Shown here piece after piece: positions 16,332 through 25,748 of a DNA stretch of 64,000 bases. Source of the stretch: Mycobacterium stomatepiae (GTDB taxonomy: Bacteria > Actinomycetota > Actinomycetes > Mycobacteriales > Mycobacteriaceae); assembly GCF_010731715.1 (NCBI RefSeq), contig NZ_AP022587.1, forward strand, positions 2,232,001 through 2,296,000, read 5' to 3'. Each line of letters begins with the position of its first letter. Position 1 is the stretch's first letter. The notes beneath the pieces are model-generated. The model saw nothing but the letters and a program-made list of their open reading frames with translations. It was not told the DNA's origin and did not search any database. The translations under genes and the position numbers were made by a program.

Positions 16332-17570
16332 ATGGATTTCACTCTCCCAGAACATCTTCCGGGTGTGCTGGCCGAGATGGATGCATTCATCGAGGCGGAG
16401 ATCAAGCCGCTGGAACTCGAAAATATCCAGTATTTCGACCAGCGACGAGAGCACGCCCGCACCGATTGGGACAACGACGGGATCCCGACGCAAGAGTGGG
16501 AGGAGCTGCTCGCCGAGATGCGCCGGCGCGCCGACAAAGCGGGCTGGCTGCGCTACGGATTGCCGGCCTCGCTGGGCGGCCGCGACGGTACCAATGTCGA
16601 CATGGCGGTGATCCGGGAACATTTGGCGCACAAGGGGCTTGGACTGCACAACGAGTTGCAGAACGAATCGTCGATCGTCGGGAACTTTCCCCAGGTGATC
16701 ATGATGGAGCGTTTCGGCACCGCCGAGCAGCGCAGTGTGTGGTCCGAGGCGCTGATCACCGGGGAGCGGTCCATGGCGTTCGGGCTGACCGAGCCGCAGC
16801 ACGGATCCGACGCGACCTGGCTGGAAACCCAAGCCCAACTCGACGGTGACAGCTGGGTGATCAACGGCTCCAAGCGATTCAACACCGGCGTACACCGCGC
16901 CACCCACGATTTGGTCTTCGCCCGGACCTCCGGCGAGCCGGGGCAAGCCCGAGGTATCACCGCGTTTCTGGTGCCCACCGACACGCCCGGATTCACGGTC
17001 CCCTACTACTGGTGGACGTTCAACATGCCCACCGATCATGGCGAAGTCGAATTGACCGATGTGCGCATCCCCGCCGACGCGGTGCTCGGGGAGGTCGACC
17101 GTGGCTTGGAGGTCGCGCAGACGTTCCTGCACGAGAACCGGATTCGTCAAGCCGCGAGCAGCCTGGGCGCCGCCCAATACTGCATCGACCGGGCCGCCGA
17201 ATATGCCGCCAAACGCCACGTGTTCGGCAAGCCGCTGTCGGTCAATCAGGCCGTGCAATGGCCGCTGGCCGAGCTGCAGACCGAGGCGCAGATGGTGCGC
17301 CTGCTGGTGCAATTCGCCGCCTGGCACCTGGATCGCGACCACCACATGGAGGTGTCGGACAAGGTGTCGATGGCAAACTATCGCGCCAACCGGCTGGTGT
17401 GCGATGCCGCCGACCGCGCGATGCAGGTCCACGGTGGGCTCGGCTACAGCCGTCATGAGCAGTTCGAGCACATCTACCGCCACCACCGCCGGTACCGGAT
17501 CACCGAGGGCGCCGAGGAAATTCAGATCCGCCGAGTGGCGCAGCGACTGTTCAAGTTTGGCAAGCAGTGA
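16332..17570 (+). CDS. Acyl-CoA dehydrogenase
   Basis: 412 residues from the ATG at 16332, preceded by GAGGAGG. Domain order is standard: N-terminal helices, beta domain with AFGLTEPQHGSDATW and INGSKRFNTGVHRATHDLVF, C-terminal bundle with MQVHGGLGYSRH and ITEGAEEIQIRRVAQRL. Glu392 is at the usual catalytic position. It belongs to the group that travels with APH-like phosphotransferases and DUF6285 proteins, exactly the two genes that follow (overlap of 4 bases). It would introduce a double bond in an acyl-CoA of unknown chain type. Confidence 0.9.
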   Translation: MDFTLPEHLPGVLAEMDAFIEAEIKPLELENIQYFDQRREHARTDWDNDGIPTQEWEELLAEMRRRADKAGWLRYGLPASLGGRDGTNVDMAVIREHLAHKGLGLHNELQNESSIVGNFPQVIMMERFGTAEQRSVWSEALITGERSMAFGLTEPQHGSDATWLETQAQLDGDSWVINGSKRFNTGVHRATHDLVFARTSGEPGQARGITAFLVPTDTPGFTVPYYWWTFNMPTDHGEVELTDVRIPADAVLGEVDRGLEVAQTFLHENRIRQAASSLGAAQYCIDRAAEYAAKRHVFGKPLSVNQAVQWPLAELQTEAQMVRLLVQFAAWHLDRDHHMEVSDKVSMANYRANRLVCDAADRAMQVHGGLGYSRHEQFEHIYRHHRRYRITEGAEEIQIRRVAQRLFKFGKQ

Positions 17571-18607
17571 CCGAGGAGCTGGCCACCAACCTAACCACGA
17601 TCCTGGTGCCGGTGCTCGGCGCGGGCACCACGATCGAGAACCTGCGCGCTCTCACCGGTGGTGCCAGCCGCAGCACATGGGCGTTCGACGCGGTCAGCGA
17701 CGGCCAGCGCCGCGCGCTGATCCTGCGCACCGGACCGCCCGACGACGTACACGCGGGCATGGAACTCGAGGCCCGTGCGCAGGCCGCTGCCGCCGCGGCC
17801 GGTGCACCGGTCCCCCACATCCTGGTGGCCGACGATTCGCCTGCCGCACTGGGCAATCCGTTTCTCGTCTGCGACGAGATCAAAGGAGAAACGATCGTCC
17901 GGCGCATTCAACGCCAGCTCGACGCCGCCGGCGGGTACGCCCGCCGAACCGGGCTGCTGCGGCAATGCGCGCAGGCACTGGCCGCCATTCACCGGGCCGA
18001 CCCGCAGATTCCCGGCCTGACCTACGAGGACCAGCTCGTGGAATACCGCGAGCGGCTCGACGCGATGAACGACACCACCGCCACCTTCGAGTGGGCGTTT
18101 CGCTGGCTGGCCTCCCACCGCCCGCCACCGTCGACGAGGGTTCTGGTGCACGGGGATTACCGGATGGGAAACCTCATCGTCGACGGATCCGACCTGGCAG
18201 CGGTGCTCGACTGGGAGCTGGTGCACCTCGGCGAGGCCTATGAAGACCTGGCCTGGTTCTGCATCCGCGCGTGGCGGTTCGGCGCCCCGGCCAGCCTCGG
18301 CGCCGGCGGCCTCGGCAGTATCGAGAGCTTCGTGCGCGACTACGAGCAGGCCAGCGGAACCACCATCGACCGGGCTGCGCTGCACTGGTGGCTGGTGTTG
18401 GCCACCCTGCGCTGGGGTGTCATCTGCCGCTTCCAGGCGGAGCGGCATTTGAGCGGCCAATCCCGTTCGGTCGAGCTGGCGACGATCGGTCGCCGGGTGA
18501 GCGAGACGGAGTGGGACCTGTTGAATCTGCTCGAAGCACCCGGTGAGGATGCGCGCCGCGCAGCGGCGAGGGGCAGAGACGGGCAATCAGGGGAGGTCCG
18601 GTCGTGA
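17567..18607 (+). CDS. APH-like phosphotransferase family protein (acyl-CoA dehydrogenase partner)
   Basis: 346 residues from a GTG at 17567 overlapping the dehydrogenase stop. The kinase-like Brenner motif is present (LVHGDYRMGNLIV, His195/Asp197) with the metal-binding Asp215 in VLDWELVHLG, plus an N-lobe FLVCDEIKGETI. Proteins of this type are annotated as aminoglycoside phosphotransferases but, next to acyl-CoA dehydrogenases (as in ACAD10/11), are thought to phosphorylate 4-hydroxyacyl-CoA-type substrates. That role fits this operon better than drug resistance. It overlaps the next gene by four bases. Confidence 0.85.
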   Translation: MTEELATNLTTILVPVLGAGTTIENLRALTGGASRSTWAFDAVSDGQRRALILRTGPPDDVHAGMELEARAQAAAAAAGAPVPHILVADDSPAALGNPFLVCDEIKGETIVRRIQRQLDAAGGYARRTGLLRQCAQALAAIHRADPQIPGLTYEDQLVEYRERLDAMNDTTATFEWAFRWLASHRPPPSTRVLVHGDYRMGNLIVDGSDLAAVLDWELVHLGEAYEDLAWFCIRAWRFGAPASLGAGGLGSIESFVRDYEQASGTTIDRAALHWWLVLATLRWGVICRFQAERHLSGQSRSVELATIGRRVSETEWDLLNLLEAPGEDARRAAARGRDGQSGEVRS

Positions 18608-18942
18608 TCGGCGCTTACGGTCGCCCACTGGCGGCCGAACTCGTGGCCGCGGTGGCTGAGTTCCTGGAAACCGACGTCCGGGCGGCAACCAGCGGCCAGG
18701 TCAACTTACACTCCCGAGTGGCCGCCAACGCGCTGCGGATCGTCGAGCGTGAATTGCTCGACGAAAGCGAGGCGGAATCGCAAGCAGCACTGGCCGGCTT
18801 GGGTTTCCCCGACGAGGAGCAGCTTGCCGCCGCCATCCGGGCCGGTGAACTCGACGAGCGTGCCGGCGACGTGCTCGCCGGTCTGCGAACCCTGGTGCGT
18901 AATCGGTTGGCGGTTGCCCATCCCGGATACGACAGCGAATAG
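18604..18942 (+). CDS. DUF6285 domain protein
   Basis: 112 residues from a GTG at 18604 overlapping the phosphotransferase stop. Sequence such as RPLAAELVAAVAEFLETDV and HSRVAANALRIVERELLDE is characteristic of the small helical DUF6285 proteins that follow APH-like kinases in acyl-CoA dehydrogenase operons. Function is unknown; a role as accessory subunit of the kinase is an inference from constant linkage. Confidence 0.8.
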   Translation: MIGAYGRPLAAELVAAVAEFLETDVRAATSGQVNLHSRVAANALRIVERELLDESEAESQAALAGLGFPDEEQLAAAIRAGELDERAGDVLAGLRTLVRNRLAVAHPGYDSE

Positions 18943-18951
18943 GAGCCCGCC

Positions 18952-19353
18952 ATGCCTGCTGCTACCGCCGAGGTCGTCGCCGAGACGGCCGACCGGCTGT
19001 TCGCATCGATCGTCGACGGCGACAAGACCGCGGTAAGCCGAATGTGGAGCGACGACATCGCGGTATGGCGGGTGGGCTCCACACGTGATGACGACAAGAC
19101 CCGCGCGCTAAAAGTCATCGACTGGTTCATCGATGCTACGAGCGAGCGCCGCTACGAGATCCTCGATCGTCAGCTCTTCGAGGACGGATCGATCAGCGGC
19201 TTCGTCCAGCAGCACGTCCTGCACGCCACAGGCCATGCCGGCCAATCGATCTCCTTGCGCGTTTGTATCGTGATCAGGGTGGGCACAAATGCTCTGATCG
19301 ACCGGATCGACGAATACTTCGACCCTGCCGGTATAACGCCGCTGATGAGGTGA
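18952..19353 (+). CDS. SnoaL/NTF2-like small protein
   Basis: 133 residues, ATG at 18952, nine bases after the previous gene. The cone-shaped alpha+beta pattern of the SnoaL-like superfamily is recognisable: ETADRLFASIVDGDKTAVSRMW, then VWRVGS, and a terminal LIDRIDEYFDPAGITPLM. Such proteins act as isomerases, hydrolases or scaffold proteins; no catalytic residues can be assigned with certainty. It is the ninth gene of the cluster that starts at 11181. Confidence 0.75.
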   Translation: MPAATAEVVAETADRLFASIVDGDKTAVSRMWSDDIAVWRVGSTRDDDKTRALKVIDWFIDATSERRYEILDRQLFEDGSISGFVQQHVLHATGHAGQSISLRVCIVIRVGTNALIDRIDEYFDPAGITPLMR

Positions 19354-19361
19354 GACGGACG

Positions 19362-19898
19362 ATGACGACGCTGGAAACGCTGCTGAACGACCCGGACTTG
19401 GCCGGGGTGTGGAAGATCGCTCCCGACCGGTCGGCGGTGACGTTCAAGATCAGGAACATGTGGGGTCTGGTGAACGTCAAGGGCCGCTTCACCGAGTTCT
19501 CCGGCGACGGACAACTCACCGGCAAGGGCGCGGTCTTCGGCCGCCTCGACATCCACACCGCCTCGGTGAACACCGGCATCGGCCGTCGCGACGAGCATCT
19601 GCGCTCGGCCGATTTCTTCGACGTCGAACGCTTTCCCGAGATCAGCGTCGTCGTCACCGCGGTGCACCCGACCGAGGGCAAGGCCGCGGACCTGCGCGCC
19701 AACTTCACCATCAAGGGCGTCACCGCGCCGGTACCGTTACCGGTCACGGTCACCGAGACCAGTGACGGTTCGATTCAAATCTCGGGCGAAACCTTGATCG
19801 ATCGATCCCAGTTCGACATCGGCTGGAACAAGTTCGGCATGATCGCGCCGACGGTCAGGGCCGCGGCGCAGGCCGTTTTCGTACGGTCTAACCAATAA
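19362..19898 (+). CDS. YceI-family lipid-binding protein
   Basis: 178 residues from the ATG at 19362, eight bases after the SnoaL-like gene. Family signatures: AGVWKIAPDRSAVTFKIRNM, then VKGRFTEFSGDGQL, RDEHLRSADFFDVERFPEI and a final FDIGWNKFGMI. YceI proteins form a lipocalin-like barrel that binds polyisoprenoid-like lipids or amphiphiles. No signal peptide is seen, so it is probably cytoplasmic. It is the last gene before the Rv3143 gene and might carry a hydrophobic substrate of the cluster. Confidence 0.85.
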   Translation: MTTLETLLNDPDLAGVWKIAPDRSAVTFKIRNMWGLVNVKGRFTEFSGDGQLTGKGAVFGRLDIHTASVNTGIGRRDEHLRSADFFDVERFPEISVVVTAVHPTEGKAADLRANFTIKGVTAPVPLPVTVTETSDGSIQISGETLIDRSQFDIGWNKFGMIAPTVRAAAQAVFVRSNQ

Positions 19899-19928
19899 AG
19901 CCGGTCGCGCACCAGTAGCATCTGCACC

Positions 19929-20330
19929 GTGCCCGACGCCACCATCGCTCTGCGGATACTCGTCTACAGCGACAACCCCAACACCCGCGACACAGTGAAG
20001 CGGGCATTGGGCAAGCGCCTGCACCCGGATCTGCCCGAGCTGAACTATGTCGAGGTGGCGACCGGCCCGATGGTGATCCGCACGATGGACGAGGGCGGGA
20101 TCGACCTCGTCATCCTCGACGGGGAAGCGACACCGACCGGCGGTATGGGAATCGCCAAACAGCTCAAAGACGAACTCGAAACCTGCCCGCCGATCCTGGT
20201 GCTCACCGGTCGCCCGGACGACGCGTGGCTGGCGACGTGGTCGCGCGCCGAGGCGGCGGTGCCCCATCCGATCGACCCGATCGTGCTGGGCCGCACCGTG
20301 CTCGAGTTGCTCCGCGCTCCCGCCATCTAG
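19929..20330 (+). CDS. Orphan receiver-domain response regulator (Rv3143 orthologue)
   Basis: 133 residues, the same length as Rv3143, consisting only of a CheY-like receiver without an output domain. The likely phosphoacceptor is Asp64 in LVILDGEATP, with Asp15 in the acidic pocket and Thr93 in VLTGRPDD. The usual Lys-Pro near the end is replaced by His113-Pro114, so the switch residue is not canonical. I recall reports that the M. tuberculosis protein binds Nuo subunits and affects complex I; its position before nuoA here agrees. The GTG start has a weak ribosome site. Confidence 0.88.
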   Translation: MPDATIALRILVYSDNPNTRDTVKRALGKRLHPDLPELNYVEVATGPMVIRTMDEGGIDLVILDGEATPTGGMGIAKQLKDELETCPPILVLTGRPDDAWLATWSRAEAAVPHPIDPIVLGRTVLELLRAPAI

Positions 20331-20666
20331 CCCCGCCGCTTCGATCCGGACCGAGGTCACCCCGGTCCGCTTGCCGCGCACCGCTGAAATGAATGTCAGG
20401 CCGGCGCCATGCATATCGTGCCGGCATCGCAGAAAACTGACGCCACACCACGCTCGCCGAGCGTTCCCGGCTGCCCGTCGCTCGGTTGTTGTCTAAACTC
20501 GGCGAAGACCACAGCCGAGTGATTACCATCACCCCGAGCACGTGTCCCAGCCACCCCAACGCTATGTTGAAGATCACTGCTACGAGCTACAGACCCGGTT
20601 CGTCACAGCAGCCCGGTCGCCGCCTGGTCGCTTTATAGGCGGCCCACGACGGATCTTTGGAGCGAG
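20331..20666 (+). promoter_or_regulatory. Non-coding leader of the nuo operon
   Basis: This is 336 bases with no credible gene, whereas M. tuberculosis has PPE52 (Rv3144c) at this place. It must hold the nuo promoter. The only ribosome-binding sequence I can assign is GGAG at 20659-20662 before the TTG start of nuoA. No convincing -35/-10 pair stands out; TAAACT at 20495-20500 is a weak candidate -10 box. Confidence 0.4.
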
Positions 20667-21044
20667 TTGAACGTCTACATACCCATCCTGGTGCTAGGCG
20701 GGATCGCCACCGCCTTTGCTGTCGGTTCGGTCGTGATCGCGAGCCTGGCCGGCCCGTCGCGCTACAACAAGTCGAAGATGGCCGCCTACGAGTGTGGAAT
20801 CGAGCCGACCGAAACGTCGGTGAGTGGTCCGCATGCGACGCCCGGGCAGCGGTTTCCGGTGAAGTATTACCTGACCGCAATGCTGTTTATCGTCTTCGAC
20901 ATCGAAATCGTGTTCTTGTATCCGTGGGCCGTCAGTTACGACGCGCTGGGGATGTTCGCTCTGGTCGAGATGGTGGCGTTCATGCTCACGGTCTTCGTGG
21001 CCTACGCCTACGTGTGGCGCCGCGGCGGCCTGACATGGGATTGA
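20667..21044 (+). CDS. nuoA: NADH-quinone oxidoreductase subunit A
   Basis: 125 residues starting at a TTG (20667) right after GGAG. It has three membrane helices (about 5-28, 64-84 and 95-116), the loop with YECGIEPTE containing the conserved Cys used as a complex I conformational marker, and the signature [20 protein letters not shown]. It is a membrane-arm subunit next to NuoH and NuoJ at the quinone site. First gene of the 14-gene operon; eight bases separate it from nuoB. Confidence 0.95.
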   Translation: MNVYIPILVLGGIATAFAVGSVVIASLAGPSRYNKSKMAAYECGIEPTETSVSGPHATPGQRFPVKYYLTAMLFIVFDIEIVFLYPWAVSYDALGMFALVEMVAFMLTVFVAYAYVWRRGGLTWD

Positions 21045-21052
21045 GGTAAATC

Positions 21053-21607
21053 GTGGGCCTGGAAGAACAGCTACCCGCCGGCATCCTGCTCGGGACCGTC
21101 GAAAAGATCGCCGGCTACGTCCGCAAGAACTCACTGTGGCCGGCCACATTCGGATTGGCCTGCTGCGCGATCGAGATGATGGCAACGGCCGGACCACGGT
21201 TCGACATCGCACGGTTTGGGATGGAGCGCTTTTCGGCGACACCGCGCCAAGCCGACCTGATGATCGTGGCCGGGCGGGTGAGCCAGAAGATGGCCCCGGT
21301 GTTGCGCCAGATCTACGACCAGATGGCAGAACCGAAATGGGTGTTGGCCATGGGCGTCTGCGCGTCGTCCGGCGGAATGTTCAACAACTATGCGATCGTT
21401 CAGGGCGTGGACCACGTGGTTCCGGTGGACATCTACCTCCCCGGCTGCCCGCCCCGTCCGGAGATGCTCTTGTACGCAATTCTCAAGCTGCACGAGAAGA
21501 TTCAGGAAATGCCGCTCGGCGTGAACCGCGAACAGGCCATCGCCGAAGCCGAGCAGGCGGCCCTGGGCGCGCGGCCCACCATCGAGATGCGTGGACTGCT
21601 GCGATGA
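21053..21607 (+). CDS. nuoB: NADH-quinone oxidoreductase subunit B (N2 cluster)
   Basis: 184 residues from a GTG. The four ligands of the terminal 4Fe-4S cluster N2 are visible: Cys37-Cys38 in [10 protein letters not shown], Cys103 in MGVCASSGG and Cys132 in LPGCPPRPE. It hands electrons to quinone at the junction of the peripheral and membrane arms. Its stop overlaps the nuoC start by four bases. Confidence 0.96.
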   Translation: MGLEEQLPAGILLGTVEKIAGYVRKNSLWPATFGLACCAIEMMATAGPRFDIARFGMERFSATPRQADLMIVAGRVSQKMAPVLRQIYDQMAEPKWVLAMGVCASSGGMFNNYAIVQGVDHVVPVDIYLPGCPPRPEMLLYAILKLHEKIQEMPLGVNREQAIAEAEQAALGARPTIEMRGLLR

Positions 21608-22332
21608 GTTCACCGGAGCAGGACCCGAAGGTGGCCGCCAGCGAGGTGGGTGGTGCGGTGCCCGCGCCCGGCGAAGAAGTGATCAACGTGCGCCGCGGCA
21701 TGTTCGGCATTTCAGGATCGGGTGACACCTCCGGGTACGGACGCCTGGTGCGGGAAGTCACCCTGCCGGGCAGCAGTCCCCGGCCGTATGGCGGTTACTT
21801 CGACGACGTGGTCGACCGGCTCACCGACTCACTGAAGGCCGGCGACATCGAATTCGAAAACGCCATAGAAAAAGTCGTCGTCGACCGCAACGAGCTGACG
21901 TTGCACGTGCGCCGCGAGGCACTGCCACACGTCGCCCAACGCCTGCGCGACGAACCCGAACTGCGCTTCGAGATGTGCCTGGGCGTCAGCGGCGTGCATT
22001 ACCCGCACGAAACCGGCCGCGAATTGCATGCCGTCTACCCGTTGCAGTCGATCACCCACAATCGTCGCGTCCGGCTGGAAGTCTCTGCGCCAGACGGCGA
22101 TCCGCACATCCCGTCGTTGTATGGGATCTACCCGACCAACGACTGGCACGAGCGCGAGACGTACGACTTCTTCGGCATCATCTTCGACGGGCATCCGTCG
22201 CTGACCCGCATCGAGATGCCGGACGACTGGCACGGCCATCCGCAACGCAAGGACTACCCGCTCGGCGGTATTCCCGTCGAGTACAAGGGCGCACAGATAC
22301 CCCCGCCCGACGAGCGGAGAGCGTACAACTAA
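21604..22332 (+). CDS. nuoC: NADH-quinone oxidoreductase subunit C
   Basis: 242 residues from the ATG at 21604. It has the 30-kDa subunit block ([20 protein letters not shown], then [14 protein letters not shown], then [20 protein letters not shown]) and a poorly conserved N-terminal extension of about 60 residues typical of actinobacteria. No redox centre. It is separate from nuoD, unlike the fused NuoCD of E. coli. The start overlaps nuoB and the stop overlaps nuoD by one base. Confidence 0.95.
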   Translation: MSSPEQDPKVAASEVGGAVPAPGEEVINVRRGMFGISGSGDTSGYGRLVREVTLPGSSPRPYGGYFDDVVDRLTDSLKAGDIEFENAIEKVVVDRNELTLHVRREALPHVAQRLRDEPELRFEMCLGVSGVHYPHETGRELHAVYPLQSITHNRRVRLEVSAPDGDPHIPSLYGIYPTNDWHERETYDFFGIIFDGHPSLTRIEMPDDWHGHPQRKDYPLGGIPVEYKGAQIPPPDERRAYN

Positions 22333-23657
22333 TGAGCACAATCACTGACTCGACGCACGATGGCGGCGCCGAAACTGTCGTGGTCGCCGGCGGACAGGAC
22401 TGGGGGCAGGTCGTCGAGGCCGCCCGCGCCGCTGATCCCGGTGAACGCATCGTCGTCAACATGGGTCCCCAGCACCCGTCCACGCACGGGGTGTTGCGGC
22501 TGATCCTGGAGATCGAAGGCGAGACCGTCACCGAGGTGCGCTGCGGAATCGGCTACCTGCACACCGGAATCGAGAAGAATCTCGAATACCGGTACTGGAC
22601 GCAGGGCGTCACCTTCGTGACCCGGATGGATTACCTGTCACCGTTTTTCAACGAGACCGCCTACTGCCTCGGCGTCGAGAAGCTGCTCGGCATCACCGAT
22701 GAGATCCCGGAGCGGGTCAACGTCATCCGCGTCCTGATGATGGAGCTCAACCGGATCTCCTCGCATCTGGTCGCGCTGGCCACCGGCGGCATGGAACTGG
22801 GCGCGATGACGCCGATGTTCGTTGGCTTCCGGGGACGCGAGATCGTGTTGACCCTGTTCGAAAAGATCAGCGGTCTGCGGATGAACAGCGCCTACATTCG
22901 CCCGGGCGGGGTGGCGCAGGATCTACCGCCCAACGCCGAAGCCGACATCGTCGAGGGCCTCAAGGTGCTCAAGCAGGTGCTGCGCGAAATGGGTGATCTG
23001 CTCAACGAAAACGCCATCTGGAAGGCGCGCACTCAGGACGTCGGCTATCTCGACTTGGCCGGATGCATGGCGCTGGGCATCACCGGCCCGATCCTGCGTT
23101 CCACCGGTTTACCGCACGACCTGCGCAAGAGCGAACCTTACTGCGGGTACGAGAACTACGAGTTCGACGTGATCACCGCCGACACGTGTGATGCCTACGG
23201 GCGCTACATCATTCGTGTCAAGGAAATGTGGGAGTCGGTCAAGATCGTCGAGCAGTGCCTGGACAAGCTCAAGCCCGGACCGCACATGGTCGAGGATCGT
23301 AAGATCGCCTGGCCCGCCGACCTGAAGGTAGGCCCCGACGGCATGGGTAATTCACCCGAACACATCGCCAAGATCATGGGCGGTTCGATGGAAGCGTTGA
23401 TACACCACTTCAAATTGGTCACCGAGGGCATCCGGGTGCCGGCCGGCCAGGTCTACAGCGCAGTGGAATCACCCCGCGGGGAACTCGGCGTGCACATGGT
23501 CAGTGACGGCGGAACCCGGCCGTACCGAGTGCATTATCGCGATCCCTCCTTCACCAATCTGCAATCGGTCGCCGCGATGTGCGAGGGCGGGATGGTCGCC
23601 GACTTGATCACCGCGGTCGCCAGCATCGACCCGGTCATGGGCGGAGTCGACCGATGA
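22332..23657 (+). CDS. nuoD: NADH-quinone oxidoreductase subunit D (49-kDa, quinone site)
   Basis: 441 residues from the ATG at 22332. The quinone-binding hairpin [14 protein letters not shown] is intact with its conserved His, followed by [12 protein letters not shown] and the C-terminal [20 protein letters not shown] and [10 protein letters not shown]. NuoD and NuoB together form the quinone pocket. Longer upstream readings of this frame are only overlap with nuoC. It overlaps nuoE by four bases. Confidence 0.96.
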   Translation: MSTITDSTHDGGAETVVVAGGQDWGQVVEAARAADPGERIVVNMGPQHPSTHGVLRLILEIEGETVTEVRCGIGYLHTGIEKNLEYRYWTQGVTFVTRMDYLSPFFNETAYCLGVEKLLGITDEIPERVNVIRVLMMELNRISSHLVALATGGMELGAMTPMFVGFRGREIVLTLFEKISGLRMNSAYIRPGGVAQDLPPNAEADIVEGLKVLKQVLREMGDLLNENAIWKARTQDVGYLDLAGCMALGITGPILRSTGLPHDLRKSEPYCGYENYEFDVITADTCDAYGRYIIRVKEMWESVKIVEQCLDKLKPGPHMVEDRKIAWPADLKVGPDGMGNSPEHIAKIMGGSMEALIHHFKLVTEGIRVPAGQVYSAVESPRGELGVHMVSDGGTRPYRVHYRDPSFTNLQSVAAMCEGGMVADLITAVASIDPVMGGVDR

Positions 23658-24427
23658 CGGCGCCCGTGGGAGGGAACGGCTCTGGCGAGCGGGTGTTCAT
23701 CCGGCTCGGACCGCCTCCCGAAGAACCCAATCAATTCGTGGTCGAGGGTGCGCCCCAGTCGTATTCACCGGAGGTTCGGGCGCGCCTCGAGGTCGACGCC
23801 AAGGAGATCATCAGCCGCTACCCCGACAAGCGTTCTGCGCTGTTGCCGCTGCTGCACCTGGTCCAGGCCGAGGATTCCTACCTAACCCCGGCGGGCCTGG
23901 AGTTCTGCGGCGAGCAAATCGGGCTGACTGGCGCCGAGGTATCGGCGGTGGGCAGCTTCTACACGATGTACCGCCGAGGCCCGACCGGCGACTACCTGGT
24001 CGGCGTCTGCACCAACACGCTGTGTGCGGTCATGGGCGGCGACGCCGTATTCGGCTCGCTCAAAGAGCATCTCGGCATCGGCAACGACGAGACCACCGCC
24101 GATGGATCGGTCACGCTGCAGCACATCGAATGCAACGCCGCCTGCGACTTCGCCCCGGTCGTGATGGTCAACTGGGAGTTCTACGACAACCAGACACCCG
24201 AATCGGCACGGGAACTCGTCGACTCGCTGCGGGACGGGAAACCCAAGGCGCCCACCCGGGGCGCGCCGCTGTGCAAGTTCCGCGAGACATCCCGCATTCT
24301 GGCCGGCCTCCCCGACGAGCGCCCCGACGAAGGCCAGGGTGGCGCCGGCGCAGCCACTTTGGCCGGACTGCAGGTGGCGAAGGAGAAGGGCATGGAACCC
24401 CCACCGGCTCCCGGAGGCAAGTCATGA
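23654..24427 (+). CDS. nuoE: NADH-quinone oxidoreductase subunit E (2Fe-2S N1a)
   Basis: 257 residues from the ATG at 23654. The thioredoxin-like domain binds a 2Fe-2S centre through Cys119 and Cys124 (CTNTLC) and Cys160 and Cys164 (CNAAC). The tail after about residue 200 ([20 protein letters not shown] and a Gly/Pro-rich end) is longer than in E. coli NuoE, as usual in mycobacteria. Its stop overlaps nuoF by four bases. Confidence 0.95.
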   Translation: MTAPVGGNGSGERVFIRLGPPPEEPNQFVVEGAPQSYSPEVRARLEVDAKEIISRYPDKRSALLPLLHLVQAEDSYLTPAGLEFCGEQIGLTGAEVSAVGSFYTMYRRGPTGDYLVGVCTNTLCAVMGGDAVFGSLKEHLGIGNDETTADGSVTLQHIECNAACDFAPVVMVNWEFYDNQTPESARELVDSLRDGKPKAPTRGAPLCKFRETSRILAGLPDERPDEGQGGAGAATLAGLQVAKEKGMEPPPAPGGKS

Positions 24428-25740
24428 CCACCCCGCTGACCCCCGTCATCAGCCGCTACTGGGACGACCCGAAGTCGTTCACGCTGGAGACCTACCAACG
24501 CCACGACGGCTACCAGGCACTCAAGAAGGCGCTGGCGATGGAGCCCGACGCGGTGATAGGGGCCGTGAAGGATTCGGGCCTGCGCGGTCGCGGCGGCGCC
24601 GGCTTCTCGACCGGAACGAAATGGTCGTTCATCCCGCAGGGCGACTCCGGGCCGGCCGCCAAGCCGCACTACCTGGTGGTCAACGCGGACGAGTCCGAAC
24701 CCGGTACGTGCAAAGACATTCCGCTGATGCTGGCGACGCCCCACCTACTGGTAGAGGGCGCCATCATCGCCTCCTACGCCATCCGGGCCAGCCACGCGTT
24801 CATCTACGTGCGCGGCGAAGTGGTGCCGGTGCTGCGCCGGCTGCAGAACGCGGTGGCCGAGGCTTATGCCGCCGGCTATTTGGGCACCGACATCAACGGA
24901 TCCGGCTACGACCTGGAGCTGGTGGTGCACGCCGGTGCGGGCGCCTACATCTGCGGCGAGGAAACAGCGCTGCTGGAGGGTCTTGAGGGCCGGCGCGGCC
25001 AGCCCCGGCTGCGCCCGCCCTTCCCCGCCGTGGCAGGCCTTTACGGCTGCCCCACGGTGATCAACAACGTCGAGACCATCGCCAGCGTGCCGTCGATCAT
25101 TCTCAACGGCGTCGAATGGTTCCGGTCGATGGGCACCGAGAAATCGCCTGGCTTCACGCTGTATTCGTTGTCCGGACACGTCACCCGCCCCGGCCAGTAT
25201 GAGGCCCCGCTGGGCATCACGCTGCGCGAGTTGCTCGACTACGCCGGCGGGGTCCGCGCCGGACACCGGCTGAAGTTCTGGACGCCCGGCGGATCGTCGA
25301 CACCGCTGCTCACCGACGAACACCTCGACGTGCCACTGGATTACGAAGGCGTGGGTGCCGCCGGATCGATGCTGGGCACCAAGGCGCTGGAGATCTTCGA
25401 CGAGACCACCTGCGTGGTCCGCGCGGTGCAGCGCTGGACGTATTTCTATAAGCACGAGTCCTGCGGCAAATGCACGCCGTGCCGCGAGGGCACGTTCTGG
25501 CTGGACCAGATCTACACGCGACTCGAGACGGGCAAGGGCACCCACGAGGATCTCGACAAATTGCTCGACATCTCCGACGCGATCCTTGGAAAGTCGTTCT
25601 GCGCGTTGGGCGATGGCGCGGCCAGCCCGGTGATGTCGTCGATCAAGCACTTCCGCGACGAGTACATCGCCCACGTCGAAGGAGGCGGCTGCCCGTTCGA
25701 CCCCCGAGACTCCATGCTGACGGCCAACGGAAAGGCGTGA
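24424..25740 (+). CDS. nuoF: NADH-quinone oxidoreductase subunit F (FMN/NADH site)
   Basis: 438 residues from the ATG at 24424. The FMN and NADH site appears as [16 protein letters not shown] (about 52-67) and [13 protein letters not shown], and the 4Fe-4S N3 ligands as [15 protein letters not shown] plus the downstream Cys in [10 protein letters not shown]. This subunit takes the hydride from NADH, so the complex has a full input module. Its stop overlaps the possible GTG start of nuoG. Confidence 0.96.
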   Translation: MTTPLTPVISRYWDDPKSFTLETYQRHDGYQALKKALAMEPDAVIGAVKDSGLRGRGGAGFSTGTKWSFIPQGDSGPAAKPHYLVVNADESEPGTCKDIPLMLATPHLLVEGAIIASYAIRASHAFIYVRGEVVPVLRRLQNAVAEAYAAGYLGTDINGSGYDLELVVHAGAGAYICGEETALLEGLEGRRGQPRLRPPFPAVAGLYGCPTVINNVETIASVPSIILNGVEWFRSMGTEKSPGFTLYSLSGHVTRPGQYEAPLGITLRELLDYAGGVRAGHRLKFWTPGGSSTPLLTDEHLDVPLDYEGVGAAGSMLGTKALEIFDETTCVVRAVQRWTYFYKHESCGKCTPCREGTFWLDQIYTRLETGKGTHEDLDKLLDISDAILGKSFCALGDGAASPVMSSIKHFRDEYIAHVEGGGCPFDPRDSMLTANGKA

Positions 25741-25748
25741 ATGCGCTC

